This document shows, piece after piece, positions 16,000 through 24,988 of a DNA stretch of 64,000 bases. The position numbers and the translations under genes were made by a program. The notes beneath the pieces are model-generated. The model made no database searches and was not told where the DNA came from. It saw only the letters and a program-made list of their open reading frames with translations. Numbering within the stretch: the stretch's first letter is position 1; every line of letters starts with the position of its first letter. The stretch is taken from NCBI GenBank assembly GCA_937872475.1, contig CALMSY010000026.1:109124-173123 (forward strand). Direction: 5' to 3'. This DNA comes from 67-14 sp020438345. Lineage in GTDB: Bacteria > Actinomycetota > Thermoleophilia > Solirubrobacterales > 70-9.

Positions 16000-18414
16000 T
16001 TGGCTGAGAAAAAAAGCAGCGGAGAGCCCTCCTACGGCGCCAAGGACATCACCGTCCTCGAGGGGCTCGAGGCTGTCCGCAAGCGCCCCGGCATGTACAT
16101 CGGCTCGACCGGTCCCCGGGGACTTCACCACCTGGTCTACGAAATCGTCGACAACTCCGTCGACGAAGCTCTCGCGGGACACAACGATTCAGTCGAAGTC
16201 GTCCTTCATCCGGACAACAGCTGCACCGTTACCGACCACGGTCGCGGAATCCCGGTCGAGATCATGGAAAAAGAAGGGCGTCCGGCAGCCGAAGTTGTTC
16301 TCACCGTTCTTCACGCAGGGGGCAAGTTCGGAGATGGCGGTGGCTACAAGGTCTCCGGTGGACTTCATGGTGTTGGCTCCTCTGTCGTCAATGCCCTTTC
16401 CAGCTGGCTGGAACTGAGGATCTGCCGCGACGGATACGTATGGAATCAGCGCTATGAACGCGGTCGCCCTGTGACCGACCTGGTCAAGGGTGAAGCCACC
16501 AAAGAGACCGGAACACGAATTTCCTTTCTGCCGGACGACGAAATCTTCGAAACACTCGACTTCGATTTTCAGACTCTGCTCGAGCGGCTTCGGGAAACCG
16601 CGTTCCTTACCCGTGGCCTTCAGATCTCACTTACCGACGAACGCGGTGAAGGACAGCAGGTCGAATTCAAGTACGACGGCGGCATCGAAGACTTCGTCCG
16701 CTTCCTCAACGAGAACAAGGAAACCCTCCATAACAAGGTCGTCTACTTCGAGGGAGCCGACGACGAAGACGGTCAGGTTGAAGTGGCGATGCAGTGGAAC
16801 GGCAGCTACCAGGAGTCGATCCATAGCTTCGCCAACAACATCAACACCCACGAGGGAGGCACCCATCTCTCGGGATTCCGCTCGGCTCTTACCCGAACCC
16901 TCAATGCTTACGCCCGGAACAAGGGTCTCCTCAAGGAAAAGGACGACAACCTCGCGGGCGAAGACGTTCGCGAGGGTTTGACCGCTGTCATCTCGGTCAA
17001 ACTTCACGACCCGCAGTTCGAAGGCCAGACCAAAACCAAGCTCGGCAATCCCCCGATCAGAGGGATGGTTGAAGAAAACGTCAACAGGAAGCTCGCCGAG
17101 TTCCTCGAAGAAAACCCGGGAGAAGCCCGTGGCATCATCACAAAGACCATCGAGGCGGCCCGGGCGAGAATGGCCGCCCGTAAAGCAAGGGATCTGACCC
17201 GGCGTAAGTCGGCTCTCGAAAACTCGACCCTGCCGGGCAAGCTCGCAGACTGCTCGATCCGTGATCCGCAGCATGCTGAAATCTTTGTGGTCGAGGGTGA
17301 CTCGGCCGGCGGTTCCGCCAAACAGGCACGGGATCGATCTACCCAGGCGGTCCTGCCGTTGCGAGGCAAGATCATCAACGTTGAAAAGAGCAGGATCGAC
17401 AAGGTCCTGGCCAACAACGAGATCCAGGCGATGATCACAGCCATCGGTACCGGCATCCACGATGAGTTCAACCTTGAGGACGCCAGGTACCACAAGATCA
17501 TCATGGCCACCGATGCTGATGTGGACGGCGCCCACATCAGAACTCTCGTCTTGACCTTTCTCTATCGGCAGATGCAGCCGCTGATCGATGCCGGTTTCGT
17601 CTACATCGCGAAGCCACCGCTCTACAAGGTCAAGCGCGGAAACCAGGAGACATACCTGGATAAGGAATCCGAGCTGGAGGATCTGCTTCTCCGTGACCGG
17701 CTTGAAGAATTCACGATCACCGATGCTGACGGCAAGGAAGTAAAGCTGAACAAGAGTCGCTGGCAGAGCTACACCCGACGAGGCAAGGAATACGAAGGCT
17801 GGCACGCGACCCTTCAGGCCGAGTTTGGAAATGACGTGATCCGCTTTGTTTCCGAATCGCGCCTGCTCGATGAAACCGCGACCACCGTCGACGATGTCCG
17901 CAAAATTCTCGGTGAAGTCGCCCAGGACGACGACGCTTTCGACACAGAAATCCTCTCTCAGCAGGGCGAGGAGACATCGGTCAAGGCCATCCACAGGCGA
18001 ACGGGGCTGGCCCGCAACCATGTGCTGCCAGCGGCCCTTTTCGAGGGCAACGAATTCCGGCGGTTTGCGGAGGTTCACGCCGAACTGAAGTCGGTATTTG
18101 GCCGTCCCCCCTTCCGGGTCACCCTGAAAGACCGGGCAGAAGAAGCCGAGGGAATACTCGATCTTCACGAAGCGGTTCTCAATCTCGCGAAGCACGGAAT
18201 CCAGTTAACCCGCTTCAAGGGACTTGGCGAGATGAACGCCGATCAGCTCCGTGAAACGACTATGGATCCCGCCACACGCACCCTTCAACGGGTGACGCTG
18301 GAGGACGCGACCGCGGCCGACCAGATCTTCTCGATGCTGATGGGTGACCAAGTGTCACCCCGACGCGACTTCATCGAGACTTACGCCAAGGAGGCGAGCA
18401 ACCTCGATGTCTGA
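16000..18414 (+). CDS. gyrB: DNA gyrase subunit B
   Basis: GyrB supplies the ATPase of DNA gyrase. Present are the N-terminal GHKL pocket (EIVDNSVDEAL, DHGRGIPVE, GLHGVGSSVVNALS), the transducer region, and the TOPRIM domain with EGDSAGGSAKQARD and DADVDGAHIRTL. The protein has 804 residues, about 160 longer than most actinobacterial GyrB. The excess lies between KESELEDLLL (about residue 555) and QLTRFKGLGEMN (about residue 735), the position of the insertion in E. coli GyrB. Start is TTG at 16000 after GGAAAGG. gyrA follows after 39 bases. Confidence 0.97.
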   Translation: MAEKKSSGEPSYGAKDITVLEGLEAVRKRPGMYIGSTGPRGLHHLVYEIVDNSVDEALAGHNDSVEVVLHPDNSCTVTDHGRGIPVEIMEKEGRPAAEVVLTVLHAGGKFGDGGGYKVSGGLHGVGSSVVNALSSWLELRICRDGYVWNQRYERGRPVTDLVKGEATKETGTRISFLPDDEIFETLDFDFQTLLERLRETAFLTRGLQISLTDERGEGQQVEFKYDGGIEDFVRFLNENKETLHNKVVYFEGADDEDGQVEVAMQWNGSYQESIHSFANNINTHEGGTHLSGFRSALTRTLNAYARNKGLLKEKDDNLAGEDVREGLTAVISVKLHDPQFEGQTKTKLGNPPIRGMVEENVNRKLAEFLEENPGEARGIITKTIEAARARMAARKARDLTRRKSALENSTLPGKLADCSIRDPQHAEIFVVEGDSAGGSAKQARDRSTQAVLPLRGKIINVEKSRIDKVLANNEIQAMITAIGTGIHDEFNLEDARYHKIIMATDADVDGAHIRTLVLTFLYRQMQPLIDAGFVYIAKPPLYKVKRGNQETYLDKESELEDLLLRDRLEEFTITDADGKEVKLNKSRWQSYTRRGKEYEGWHATLQAEFGNDVIRFVSESRLLDETATTVDDVRKILGEVAQDDDAFDTEILSQQGEETSVKAIHRRTGLARNHVLPAALFEGNEFRRFAEVHAELKSVFGRPPFRVTLKDRAEEAEGILDLHEAVLNLAKHGIQLTRFKGLGEMNADQLRETTMDPATRTLQRVTLEDATAADQIFSMLMGDQVSPRRDFIETYAKEASNLDV

Positions 18415-18453
18415 TTTCGCTGAACGCCACCCGCATCCCGGAGGCCGGAACTG

Positions 18454-21027
18454 ATGGCACTCGAAGCACTGACCGGCCACATCGAGGAGCGGGAACTCGA
18501 GCTGGAGATGCGTTCCAGCTATATCGATTACGCGATGAGCGTGATCGTCGGGCGGGCCCTGCCCGACGTGCGCGACGGTCTCAAGCCGGTTCACCGCCGG
18601 GTGCTCTACGCGATGCATGACCTCGGCCTCCAGCCGAACCGTCCGTACCGCAAGTCGGCCACCATCGTTGGTGAAGTCATGGGCAAATATCATCCCCATG
18701 GCGACTCGGCGATCTACGACACGCTGGTTCGGATGGCGCAGGACTTCTCTCTGCGCTATCCGCTGGTTGACGGTCAGGGCAACTTCGGCTCGATTGACGA
18801 TGACGCCGCAGCGGCGATGCGCTACACGGAGGCCAGGCTCACCCGCCTGGCAACCGAAATGCTGCGGGACATCGACTCCGACACAGTCGACTTCGGGCCA
18901 AACTACGACGGCTCCCAGCGTGAACCCCTCGTCCTGCCGTCACGCTTCCCGAACCTGCTGGTCAATGGTGCGGCAGGGATCGCCGTTGGCATGGCGACCA
19001 ACATTCCGCCGCACAACCTGACCGAGGTCGCCGCGGCAGTCGCCGCGTATATCGACGATCGGGAGATTGACACCGACGGCCTGACCAAATACGTGCAGGG
19101 CCCCGACTTCCCCGGCGGGGGTCTGATGGATCCCACCGGAATCGCGGATGCCTACCGCACGGGTCGTGGTTCTGTTCGCGTTCGGGGCCGGGTGCACTCG
19201 GAGCCACTCAAGGGCGGCAAGGACGCGCTGATCGTTACCGAGCTGCCGTTCCAGGTAAAGAAAGGCGGGGAGGCAGGCTTTATCGCCAAGATCGCCAACC
19301 TCGTTCGTGACAAGAAGCTTGACGGCATTTCGGATCTGCGTGATGAAACAGACCGCACCGGGATGCGGGTCGTGATCGAGCTGAAGCGAGGCGCAGTGCC
19401 GAACACGGTACTCGCCAACCTCTACCAGAAGACCCAGCTCCAGACTTCGTTCGGGATGAACATGGTTTCACTGGTCGACGGGGTTCCGCGAACCCTCGGC
19501 TTGAAGGACATGATCGTCCACTACGTCGAGCATCAGCGCGAAGTAGTGACCAGGAGAACCCAGTACAAACTGCGGCGAGCCGAGGCCCGGGCTCACATTC
19601 TGGAAGGCCTGCTGATCGCTCTCGACAATCTCGACGCGGTGATTGCGCTGATCCGGGGATCATCGGATCCCGACGTCGCCCGTGAGGGGCTGATCGCCGA
19701 ATTCGAACTGAGCCGGGAACAGGCCCAGGCGATTCTCGATATGCGCCTCCAACGGCTGACCGCACTCGAATCGGACAAGATCCGCGAGGAACACGCCGAA
19801 CTGATGGAACTGATCGCTGAACTCCGCGCAATCCTTGGCGATGAAGACCGGATCTACGGCCTCGTCAAGGATGAGCTCGCAGATCTGGTCGAGACCTACG
19901 GTGACGAACGCCGAACTGAACTCCAGTATTTCGGCGGCAACATCGACATCGAAGACACGATCGCGGAGCAGCAGATGGTGATCTCGCTGACCAACACCGG
20001 CTATGTCAAGCGACTGCCGGTTGACTCCTACCGGCAGCAGCGCCGCGGAGGAGTCGGGGTCACCGGAATGAACCTGAAGGAAGGCGACTACATCGAGCAT
20101 CTGCATATCTGCTCGACCCACGACTTCCTGCTCTTCTTCACCAACTTCGGCAAGGTCTATCGGAAGAAGGTCTACGAACTGCCCGAAGGCTCACGGCAGG
20201 CACGCGGTTCAGCCCTTGTAAACCTGCTGCCTCTGCGGGAGGGCGAGCGGGTTATGGCGGTGATTCCAACCCGCGAATTCAAGGAACACAAATATCTCGT
20301 GTTCGCCACCGCAGAAGGTCAGGTCAAGAAGACCGAGTTCATCGATTACAACACCCCGATCAAGGCAGATGGAATCATCGCGATCAAGATTCGCGAGGGA
20401 GACGAACTGGTTGGTGTGCAGGGAACCTCCGGTGAAGATGACCTGCTGCTGGTCTCCAAGGCCGGAACTGCCAGCCGCTTCCACGAAGATCAGACCCGGC
20501 CGATGGGTCGCGGCACAGCCGGTGTACGGGGCATGAATGTCAGCCAGAAGGACAACCGGGTGCTTTCGCTGACCGTCGCCCGGGACGACTCCGAACTGCT
20601 GGTTGTGACCGAGAATGGTTACGGCAAACGCACCGACGTTTCCGACTATCCGGTGAAGAATCGTGGGACCAAGGGCGTCCTTACGATCAAACTCACGGAA
20701 GCCAAGGGCGGCCTGGCCGGCGCGCTGATCGTTAGGGAACATCAGGAACTGATGTTCATCACGGTGAACGGCATGGTTCAGCGAACCGGAGCCGGAGGAA
20801 TCAGCAAGACTGGGCGTGCCACACAGGGCGTAAAGGTCATGAACGTCAAGGACGGGGACCGGATCAGCGCCGTGGCCCTGGTGGTTGAAGCTTCAGGTGA
20901 CAACGGGGCAGATGAGAGCGACTCCGCCCCCGAGCAGCCGGAACTCGCAGCTGCCAGTCCGAACGGAGAGGCCGAAGCGGAAGTCGCAACCGAAACGGTT
21001 GAGGAAGCAGACAGCTCGGAAGAGTAA
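18454..21027 (+). CDS. gyrA: DNA gyrase subunit A
   Basis: GyrA cuts and rejoins DNA and wraps it for negative supercoiling. The active-site Tyr is in AAMRYTEARL, and the quinolone-resistance region reads HPHGDSAIYDTLVRMAQ with Ser and Asp at the positions of E. coli S83 and D87, the quinolone-sensitive form. The C-terminal beta-pinwheel starts with a GyrA box QQRRGGVG, where the usual Lys of QRRGGKG is Val. The final 45 residues are strongly acidic and disordered. GGAGG stands 9 bases before ATG at 18454. The gene ends at a long hairpin. Confidence 0.97.
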   Translation: MALEALTGHIEERELELEMRSSYIDYAMSVIVGRALPDVRDGLKPVHRRVLYAMHDLGLQPNRPYRKSATIVGEVMGKYHPHGDSAIYDTLVRMAQDFSLRYPLVDGQGNFGSIDDDAAAAMRYTEARLTRLATEMLRDIDSDTVDFGPNYDGSQREPLVLPSRFPNLLVNGAAGIAVGMATNIPPHNLTEVAAAVAAYIDDREIDTDGLTKYVQGPDFPGGGLMDPTGIADAYRTGRGSVRVRGRVHSEPLKGGKDALIVTELPFQVKKGGEAGFIAKIANLVRDKKLDGISDLRDETDRTGMRVVIELKRGAVPNTVLANLYQKTQLQTSFGMNMVSLVDGVPRTLGLKDMIVHYVEHQREVVTRRTQYKLRRAEARAHILEGLLIALDNLDAVIALIRGSSDPDVAREGLIAEFELSREQAQAILDMRLQRLTALESDKIREEHAELMELIAELRAILGDEDRIYGLVKDELADLVETYGDERRTELQYFGGNIDIEDTIAEQQMVISLTNTGYVKRLPVDSYRQQRRGGVGVTGMNLKEGDYIEHLHICSTHDFLLFFTNFGKVYRKKVYELPEGSRQARGSALVNLLPLREGERVMAVIPTREFKEHKYLVFATAEGQVKKTEFIDYNTPIKADGIIAIKIREGDELVGVQGTSGEDDLLLVSKAGTASRFHEDQTRPMGRGTAGVRGMNVSQKDNRVLSLTVARDDSELLVVTENGYGKRTDVSDYPVKNRGTKGVLTIKLTEAKGGLAGALIVREHQELMFITVNGMVQRTGAGGISKTGRATQGVKVMNVKDGDRISAVALVVEASGDNGADESDSAPEQPELAAASPNGEAEAEVATETVEEADSSEE

Positions 21028-21060
21028 TCCGACCTCGCCGCACTCGCCGCACTCGCTGCG

Positions 21061-21107
21061 TCGTGGCCGGGATTTTCACGGATAGTCAGTGAAAATCCCG
21101 GCCACGA
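21061..21107. terminator. 19-bp perfect inverted repeat between gyrA and pheA
   Basis: TCGTGGCCGGGATTTTCAC (21061-21079) is perfectly complementary to 21089-21107 across a 9-base loop. The two flanking genes converge, so it may end transcription from both sides. No T-run follows on either strand, so it would be a non-classical terminator. The 167-base spacer also holds a short CGCCGCACT tandem repeat near 21037 and a 7-bp hairpin CTGACGG/CCGTCAG at 21181-21198 at the end of pheA. Confidence 0.6.
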
Positions 21108-21194
21108 TGGACCAATGATCGGCGGCCCGAGAGATCGACCGATTGTCGGTGGCCGGTGTGTGGATCGTCCGGCAGGGTCCCTGACGGAAGACCG

Positions 21195-22061
21195 TCAGTT
21201 TGCCGGATAGGAGCCGAGGACCCTCACCCATTCGGCCTTTGACTTCAGGCCGTCGATCGCGAGGGCGACACGCTCGGAATCTTCACGACCCTCGATGTCG
21301 ATGAAGAACCGGTAGCGGCCAAGTTCCCGCCGCATTGGCCGGGATTCGATCCGGACCAGATTCACGCTTCGGTTCGAAAATTCGTGAAGCGCGTCCACAA
21401 GGGCGCCCGGATGATCAGCACCTAGCTCGGCGAACGCAAGACTCGTCTTCCAGGTTCCATCCTTGTCGCCAACAAGCTGGTCGCCATACGAAGCCTCGTC
21501 GCCCGTTGAGCGGGGAGCCAGCCAGAGAAACCGCGTCACATTGCCCGGTTCATCCTCGATGCCTTCCCTGAGTACCTCACAGCCATAAAGACGCGCGGCT
21601 CTGGCCGGACCGAGGGCCGCCAGGGGCCGCTCACTGGCAGCCACCTCCCTCACCGCGGCGCTCGTACTCGAAGCAACCCGCAGTTCAGCTCCGGGCAGTT
21701 CGGTCCTCAGGAACACTGCACATTGGGCGAGTGGCTGGGGGTGCGAAATCACAGCTTCGATCTCTTCGGTGGAGTAGCCGGGGCGGGACATCAGGGCAGA
21801 GCGGATGTTGTGATCAAACTCGCCGGCGATTCGCACTGAATCGGCCTGCTCGATCAGACCGTCAAGCGTCGGGCGAACCGAGCCTTCAATCGAATTTTCA
21901 ACCGGAACCAGAGCGCGTTCGGCCACACCCTCCGCCACAGCTTGAATCGCTGCCGGGATCGTCTCGGTCACAAACGGTTCAAAGTCCGGTCCGGCGAAAC
22001 GGCTCACCTCCAGCGCGTCCTCGCTGAAAGTGCCAGGTGGACCAAGGTAAGCGACCCGCAA
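21195..22061 (-). CDS. pheA: Prephenate dehydratase
   Basis: The enzyme converts prephenate to phenylpyruvate in phenylalanine synthesis. The catalytic domain starts VAYLGPPGTFSEDAL and includes ALVPVENSIEGSV and NVTRFLWLA. The C-terminal ACT domain with GALVDALHEFSNRSVNLVRIESRP is the Phe-binding regulatory module. No chorismate mutase domain is fused. The frame is open upstream to 22136, but TTG at 22061, preceded by AGG, just follows the upstream gene's stop and starts at the family N-terminus. It converges on gyrA. Confidence 0.92.
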   Translation of the reverse strand: MRVAYLGPPGTFSEDALEVSRFAGPDFEPFVTETIPAAIQAVAEGVAERALVPVENSIEGSVRPTLDGLIEQADSVRIAGEFDHNIRSALMSRPGYSTEEIEAVISHPQPLAQCAVFLRTELPGAELRVASSTSAAVREVAASERPLAALGPARAARLYGCEVLREGIEDEPGNVTRFLWLAPRSTGDEASYGDQLVGDKDGTWKTSLAFAELGADHPGALVDALHEFSNRSVNLVRIESRPMRRELGRYRFFIDIEGREDSERVALAIDGLKSKAEWVRVLGSYPAN

Positions 22062-22068
22062 GCCGGAC

Positions 22069-23277
22069 CTACCCGAAGCTGACGGTGTAGGAAGCCTCGT
22101 TGTTGTCAAGCAACTGCTCGCCGGGAACGCCTTCAACGCTCACATCGAGGGTGACTTCCCCGGTCGGTGCCGGGGTAAGGGGTATCGAAGCGGTCCCGGT
22201 TGAACCGGCTGATATCGACGGGATGCTTCCCTCGAGCGTGGTTCCATTGACGCTGACCGAAACCTGGACATCTGACTCATCGGCAGTGCCCTGGTTCTGG
22301 ACGGTCACCTCGACCGTCGGGTCGGTCCCCGCCGGGATCGTGTTCGACACATCCGGGCTGAGTGTGGTCCCGCCGATTGTCACAGAGCTTATTCCGGTGC
22401 CGTGAATCAAACCGTCGTTGGGATCCTCGGTGCTGGTCGTGCCGGAAACCCCCCCGAGGGCGTCATCTACCGCGTCAGCGGAAATCCAGTCAGCCGGATT
22501 GTCAAGGAATGTGCTCCGCGGCAAGGCCGGAGAACTTGCTCCATTCGAGGCGATTGTGTTGTCAACCTGATGTCGGGTCACCCGGTTGTAAAGGACATCG
22601 GCAGCGGCGAGCACCTCCATCTGACCGGCGATCTGGCGCTTCGCGGCTTCCGCCCCCTCGTCACCCAAAGCCGTACTCATCCGGTCCGCGATTTCGTTCA
22701 TCGCTCCGGCACGCAACTGGTAAACCAGCGTGAGTGAGTCCTGGGCGGCACTCATATCTCCCGGTGTATCGAGCTTCTCGACCCGGCTGAGGAACCCATC
22801 CATAGCCGAGCGGTCTGACTGGATTTCGCTGGTGAACTCGGTCACGCTCAACTCACCCGGATCCGAAAGTCGCTCGAAGAAAGACTTGCCAAGGGTATTG
22901 GTCTCATTCACGATCTGGGTCACGTTGTTCGCGTATTCCTCAAGCGAACGGTTCTTGCGTGCGTCAAGACAGCCCCTGACCGCGAAAATAAGCAGAATCA
23001 AGACCAGCAAGCCGGCACCGAGGGCGATTCCTCTGCGAACGAGCAACTGCTGACGCTCTCCACCACCGGAACCTCCACGGCCACCGCGGGAGGGACCGGG
23101 ACGGGCAGCGGGGCGGCGCCGGCGAGGCGGCGGTTCCTCACTCACCTCGGTGACATCGGAACCGGCCTCAGCGGCAAGCGGTTCTTCGATATCGCCCTGA
23201 TCGAACTCGTCAAGAGGATCGCCGAAAGGATCCTCGACCGGATCGTTGTTGTCTTTGTAAGGGTCAGAAAACTCCAA
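22069..23277 (-). CDS. Single-pass membrane protein with extracellular CARDB-like Ig domain
   Basis: This 402-residue protein has an acidic, disordered cytoplasmic N-terminus, then a Pro/Arg/Gly-rich stretch, one TM helix (about residues 82-102), a helical ectodomain, and a C-terminal Ig-like domain of the CARDB type (VEVTVQNQGTADESDVQVSVSVNG, ending LLDNNEASYTVSFG). Such domains are found in bacterial surface proteins. Start is TTG at 23277. It is transcribed divergently from a membrane Ser/Thr kinase and lies 7 bases upstream of pheA. The protein could be a kinase substrate or an envelope sensor; this is inference from position and topology. Confidence 0.65.
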   Translation of the reverse strand: MEFSDPYKDNNDPVEDPFGDPLDEFDQGDIEEPLAAEAGSDVTEVSEEPPPRRRRPAARPGPSRGGRGGSGGGERQQLLVRRGIALGAGLLVLILLIFAVRGCLDARKNRSLEEYANNVTQIVNETNTLGKSFFERLSDPGELSVTEFTSEIQSDRSAMDGFLSRVEKLDTPGDMSAAQDSLTLVYQLRAGAMNEIADRMSTALGDEGAEAAKRQIAGQMEVLAAADVLYNRVTRHQVDNTIASNGASSPALPRSTFLDNPADWISADAVDDALGGVSGTTSTEDPNDGLIHGTGISSVTIGGTTLSPDVSNTIPAGTDPTVEVTVQNQGTADESDVQVSVSVNGTTLEGSIPSISAGSTGTASIPLTPAPTGEVTLDVSVEGVPGEQLLDNNEASYTVSFG

Positions 23278-23422
23278 AAGGGCACCTGCCGAACGACTTT
23301 CGGCGTGGTCAATGTATTCCCTTCACCCGAAAACCGCCATTCTGCGGGAGTTTCTGAAACGGCAACACCCAAACCAAACCGGGGGGAGGTTCAAAGACCC
23401 CGGCGAAGAAACCAACGAGGTG

Positions 23423-24979
23423 ATGAATGGAACCATCGTCCTCAACCGCTTCGAGATAGGCGACCGTCTGGGTGCGGGAGGCTTCGGCACGGTCTATCGA
23501 GCGTGGGACCGGCGACTCGAGCGCGAAGTCGCGGTCAAAGTAATCGAGACCCAGGCTGAATCCGGTCCACGAATTCAGCGGGAAGCAAAAGCCGCCGCAC
23601 GACTCAACCACATCGGGATCGTCACTCTTTACGAGTTCGCGCATCACGAATACGGCAGGGAAGGCGGTCGTGCTTATCTGGTCAGTGAACTTGTGGAAGG
23701 CGAAACGCTCAGAGATCTGATTGACCAGAACCTTCTCAGCGACCGGGAAGCCGCAGAGATCGGGATCGACATCTGCGAAGCCCTGGATCACGCCCATTCC
23801 CGGGAAGTCATCCACCGCGACATCAAGCCGGCCAACCTGATCGTGCCGAACGGAAAAGGTGGCGCCAAACTGATGGACTTCGGCGTCGCGAGGCTGACCG
23901 ACGGTGAGGATCTGACCAACACAGGCGATGTCCTCGGCACCCTCTCCTACATGTCACCCGAGGCGGCGGAAGGAAGCCCGGTGACCCCGGCAGGTGACGT
24001 CTACTCCCTCGCCCTCACCCTTTTCGAAGCCTGGACCGGGCAGAACCCCCGACGCCGAAGCAACCCGAGCCAGACCCTGCGGGCGATCGAGCAGGACCTC
24101 CCCTTGCTGGCTGACCTGAGACCGGATCTCCCGGCAGAAATGACCGACCTGGTTGATGCCTGCCTTGACCGGGAACCGGAGTTTCGGCCCGGACTCGCCG
24201 AACTTGGACCAGCCCTGGAGCAGGCCCTGCCGGAACTTGATCGTAACGTGTCAAATGAGGAGAGATCCGGCGGCAGGCTTCCTTCCCTGGCTGACGGCGA
24301 CCTCGATCTTGGTCGGATCGGTTGTGCGGCAGCGGTCTGCGGAATGGTCGCGACCGGGATGATCGTCAGCGGTGCGGCAGACGCCGCTTCGGTGGCTCTG
24401 GTCACGGTTGTCTCCGCCCTGCTGACCCTGCTCAGGCCAAAAACCGGCTTTCTGGCTGGCGGGCTACTGCTCGCCGGCTGGCTTGGAGTGATTGCGAGCC
24501 AACCCGGAGCCGCCCTGGTCGTGCTGCTCGTCACCATGCCACCCGCACTGCTGATCCGCGGATCGGGCCGGCCCCTCGCCCTCGCCGTGCTCGGACCGGT
24601 GCTGGGCACCTTGGGGATGGCGCCGTTCCTGCCCCTGCTGGCGGCACTCGCCACCGATTGGCGCGATCGGGCGGTGGTCGCCGGTACCGGCCTCATCTTC
24701 ACTGCCTTTGCCGAATCAATCACGGGACGATCGCTGCTTTTCGGCAAGATCGACAAGGCTGTCCCGGGCTGGGAAGACTCTGTCCCGGCAGCGGTAACGG
24801 GGATGATCGTCCCGGTCGTCAGTTCGCCGTCTTTTCTGCTTTCAGTAGCTGTCTGGATCCTTGTGGCGCTGTTCGTCGGAGCGATAGTGGGCTGGACCCG
24901 ACAGCGCGGAGCCAGACCGGTCCATGAACCCCTGACCATCGCTCCCGTAGGATCAAGTCGTGTCCCCAACGCCCACTAA
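23423..24979 (+). CDS. Ser/Thr protein kinase with polytopic membrane domain
   Basis: The kinase domain (about residues 8-265) has the glycine loop GAGGFGTVY, Lys39 in VAVKV, HRDIKPAN and DFG. The remaining 220 residues form a hydrophobic domain with six to eight predicted helices and no PASTA or other ectodomain. That is unlike PknA or PknB and resembles integral-membrane kinases of unknown signal. ATG at 23423 is chosen because it precedes the kinase fold; the frame is open to 23312. It is followed after nine bases by the FHA gene, so it probably heads the fhaA-to-ddl operon. Confidence 0.85.
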   Translation: MNGTIVLNRFEIGDRLGAGGFGTVYRAWDRRLEREVAVKVIETQAESGPRIQREAKAAARLNHIGIVTLYEFAHHEYGREGGRAYLVSELVEGETLRDLIDQNLLSDREAAEIGIDICEALDHAHSREVIHRDIKPANLIVPNGKGGAKLMDFGVARLTDGEDLTNTGDVLGTLSYMSPEAAEGSPVTPAGDVYSLALTLFEAWTGQNPRRRSNPSQTLRAIEQDLPLLADLRPDLPAEMTDLVDACLDREPEFRPGLAELGPALEQALPELDRNVSNEERSGGRLPSLADGDLDLGRIGCAAAVCGMVATGMIVSGAADAASVALVTVVSALLTLLRPKTGFLAGGLLLAGWLGVIASQPGAALVVLLVTMPPALLIRGSGRPLALAVLGPVLGTLGMAPFLPLLAALATDWRDRAVVAGTGLIFTAFAESITGRSLLFGKIDKAVPGWEDSVPAAVTGMIVPVVSSPSFLLSVAVWILVALFVGAIVGWTRQRGARPVHEPLTIAPVGSSRVPNAH

Positions 24980-24988
24980 GCCGCGGCG

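Noticed and set aside
16627..18195. Long minus-strand open frame (522 codons) opposite gyrB
   Set aside because: It mirrors the third-position GC bias of gyrB and has no recognisable protein motif; gyrB is certain on the plus strand.
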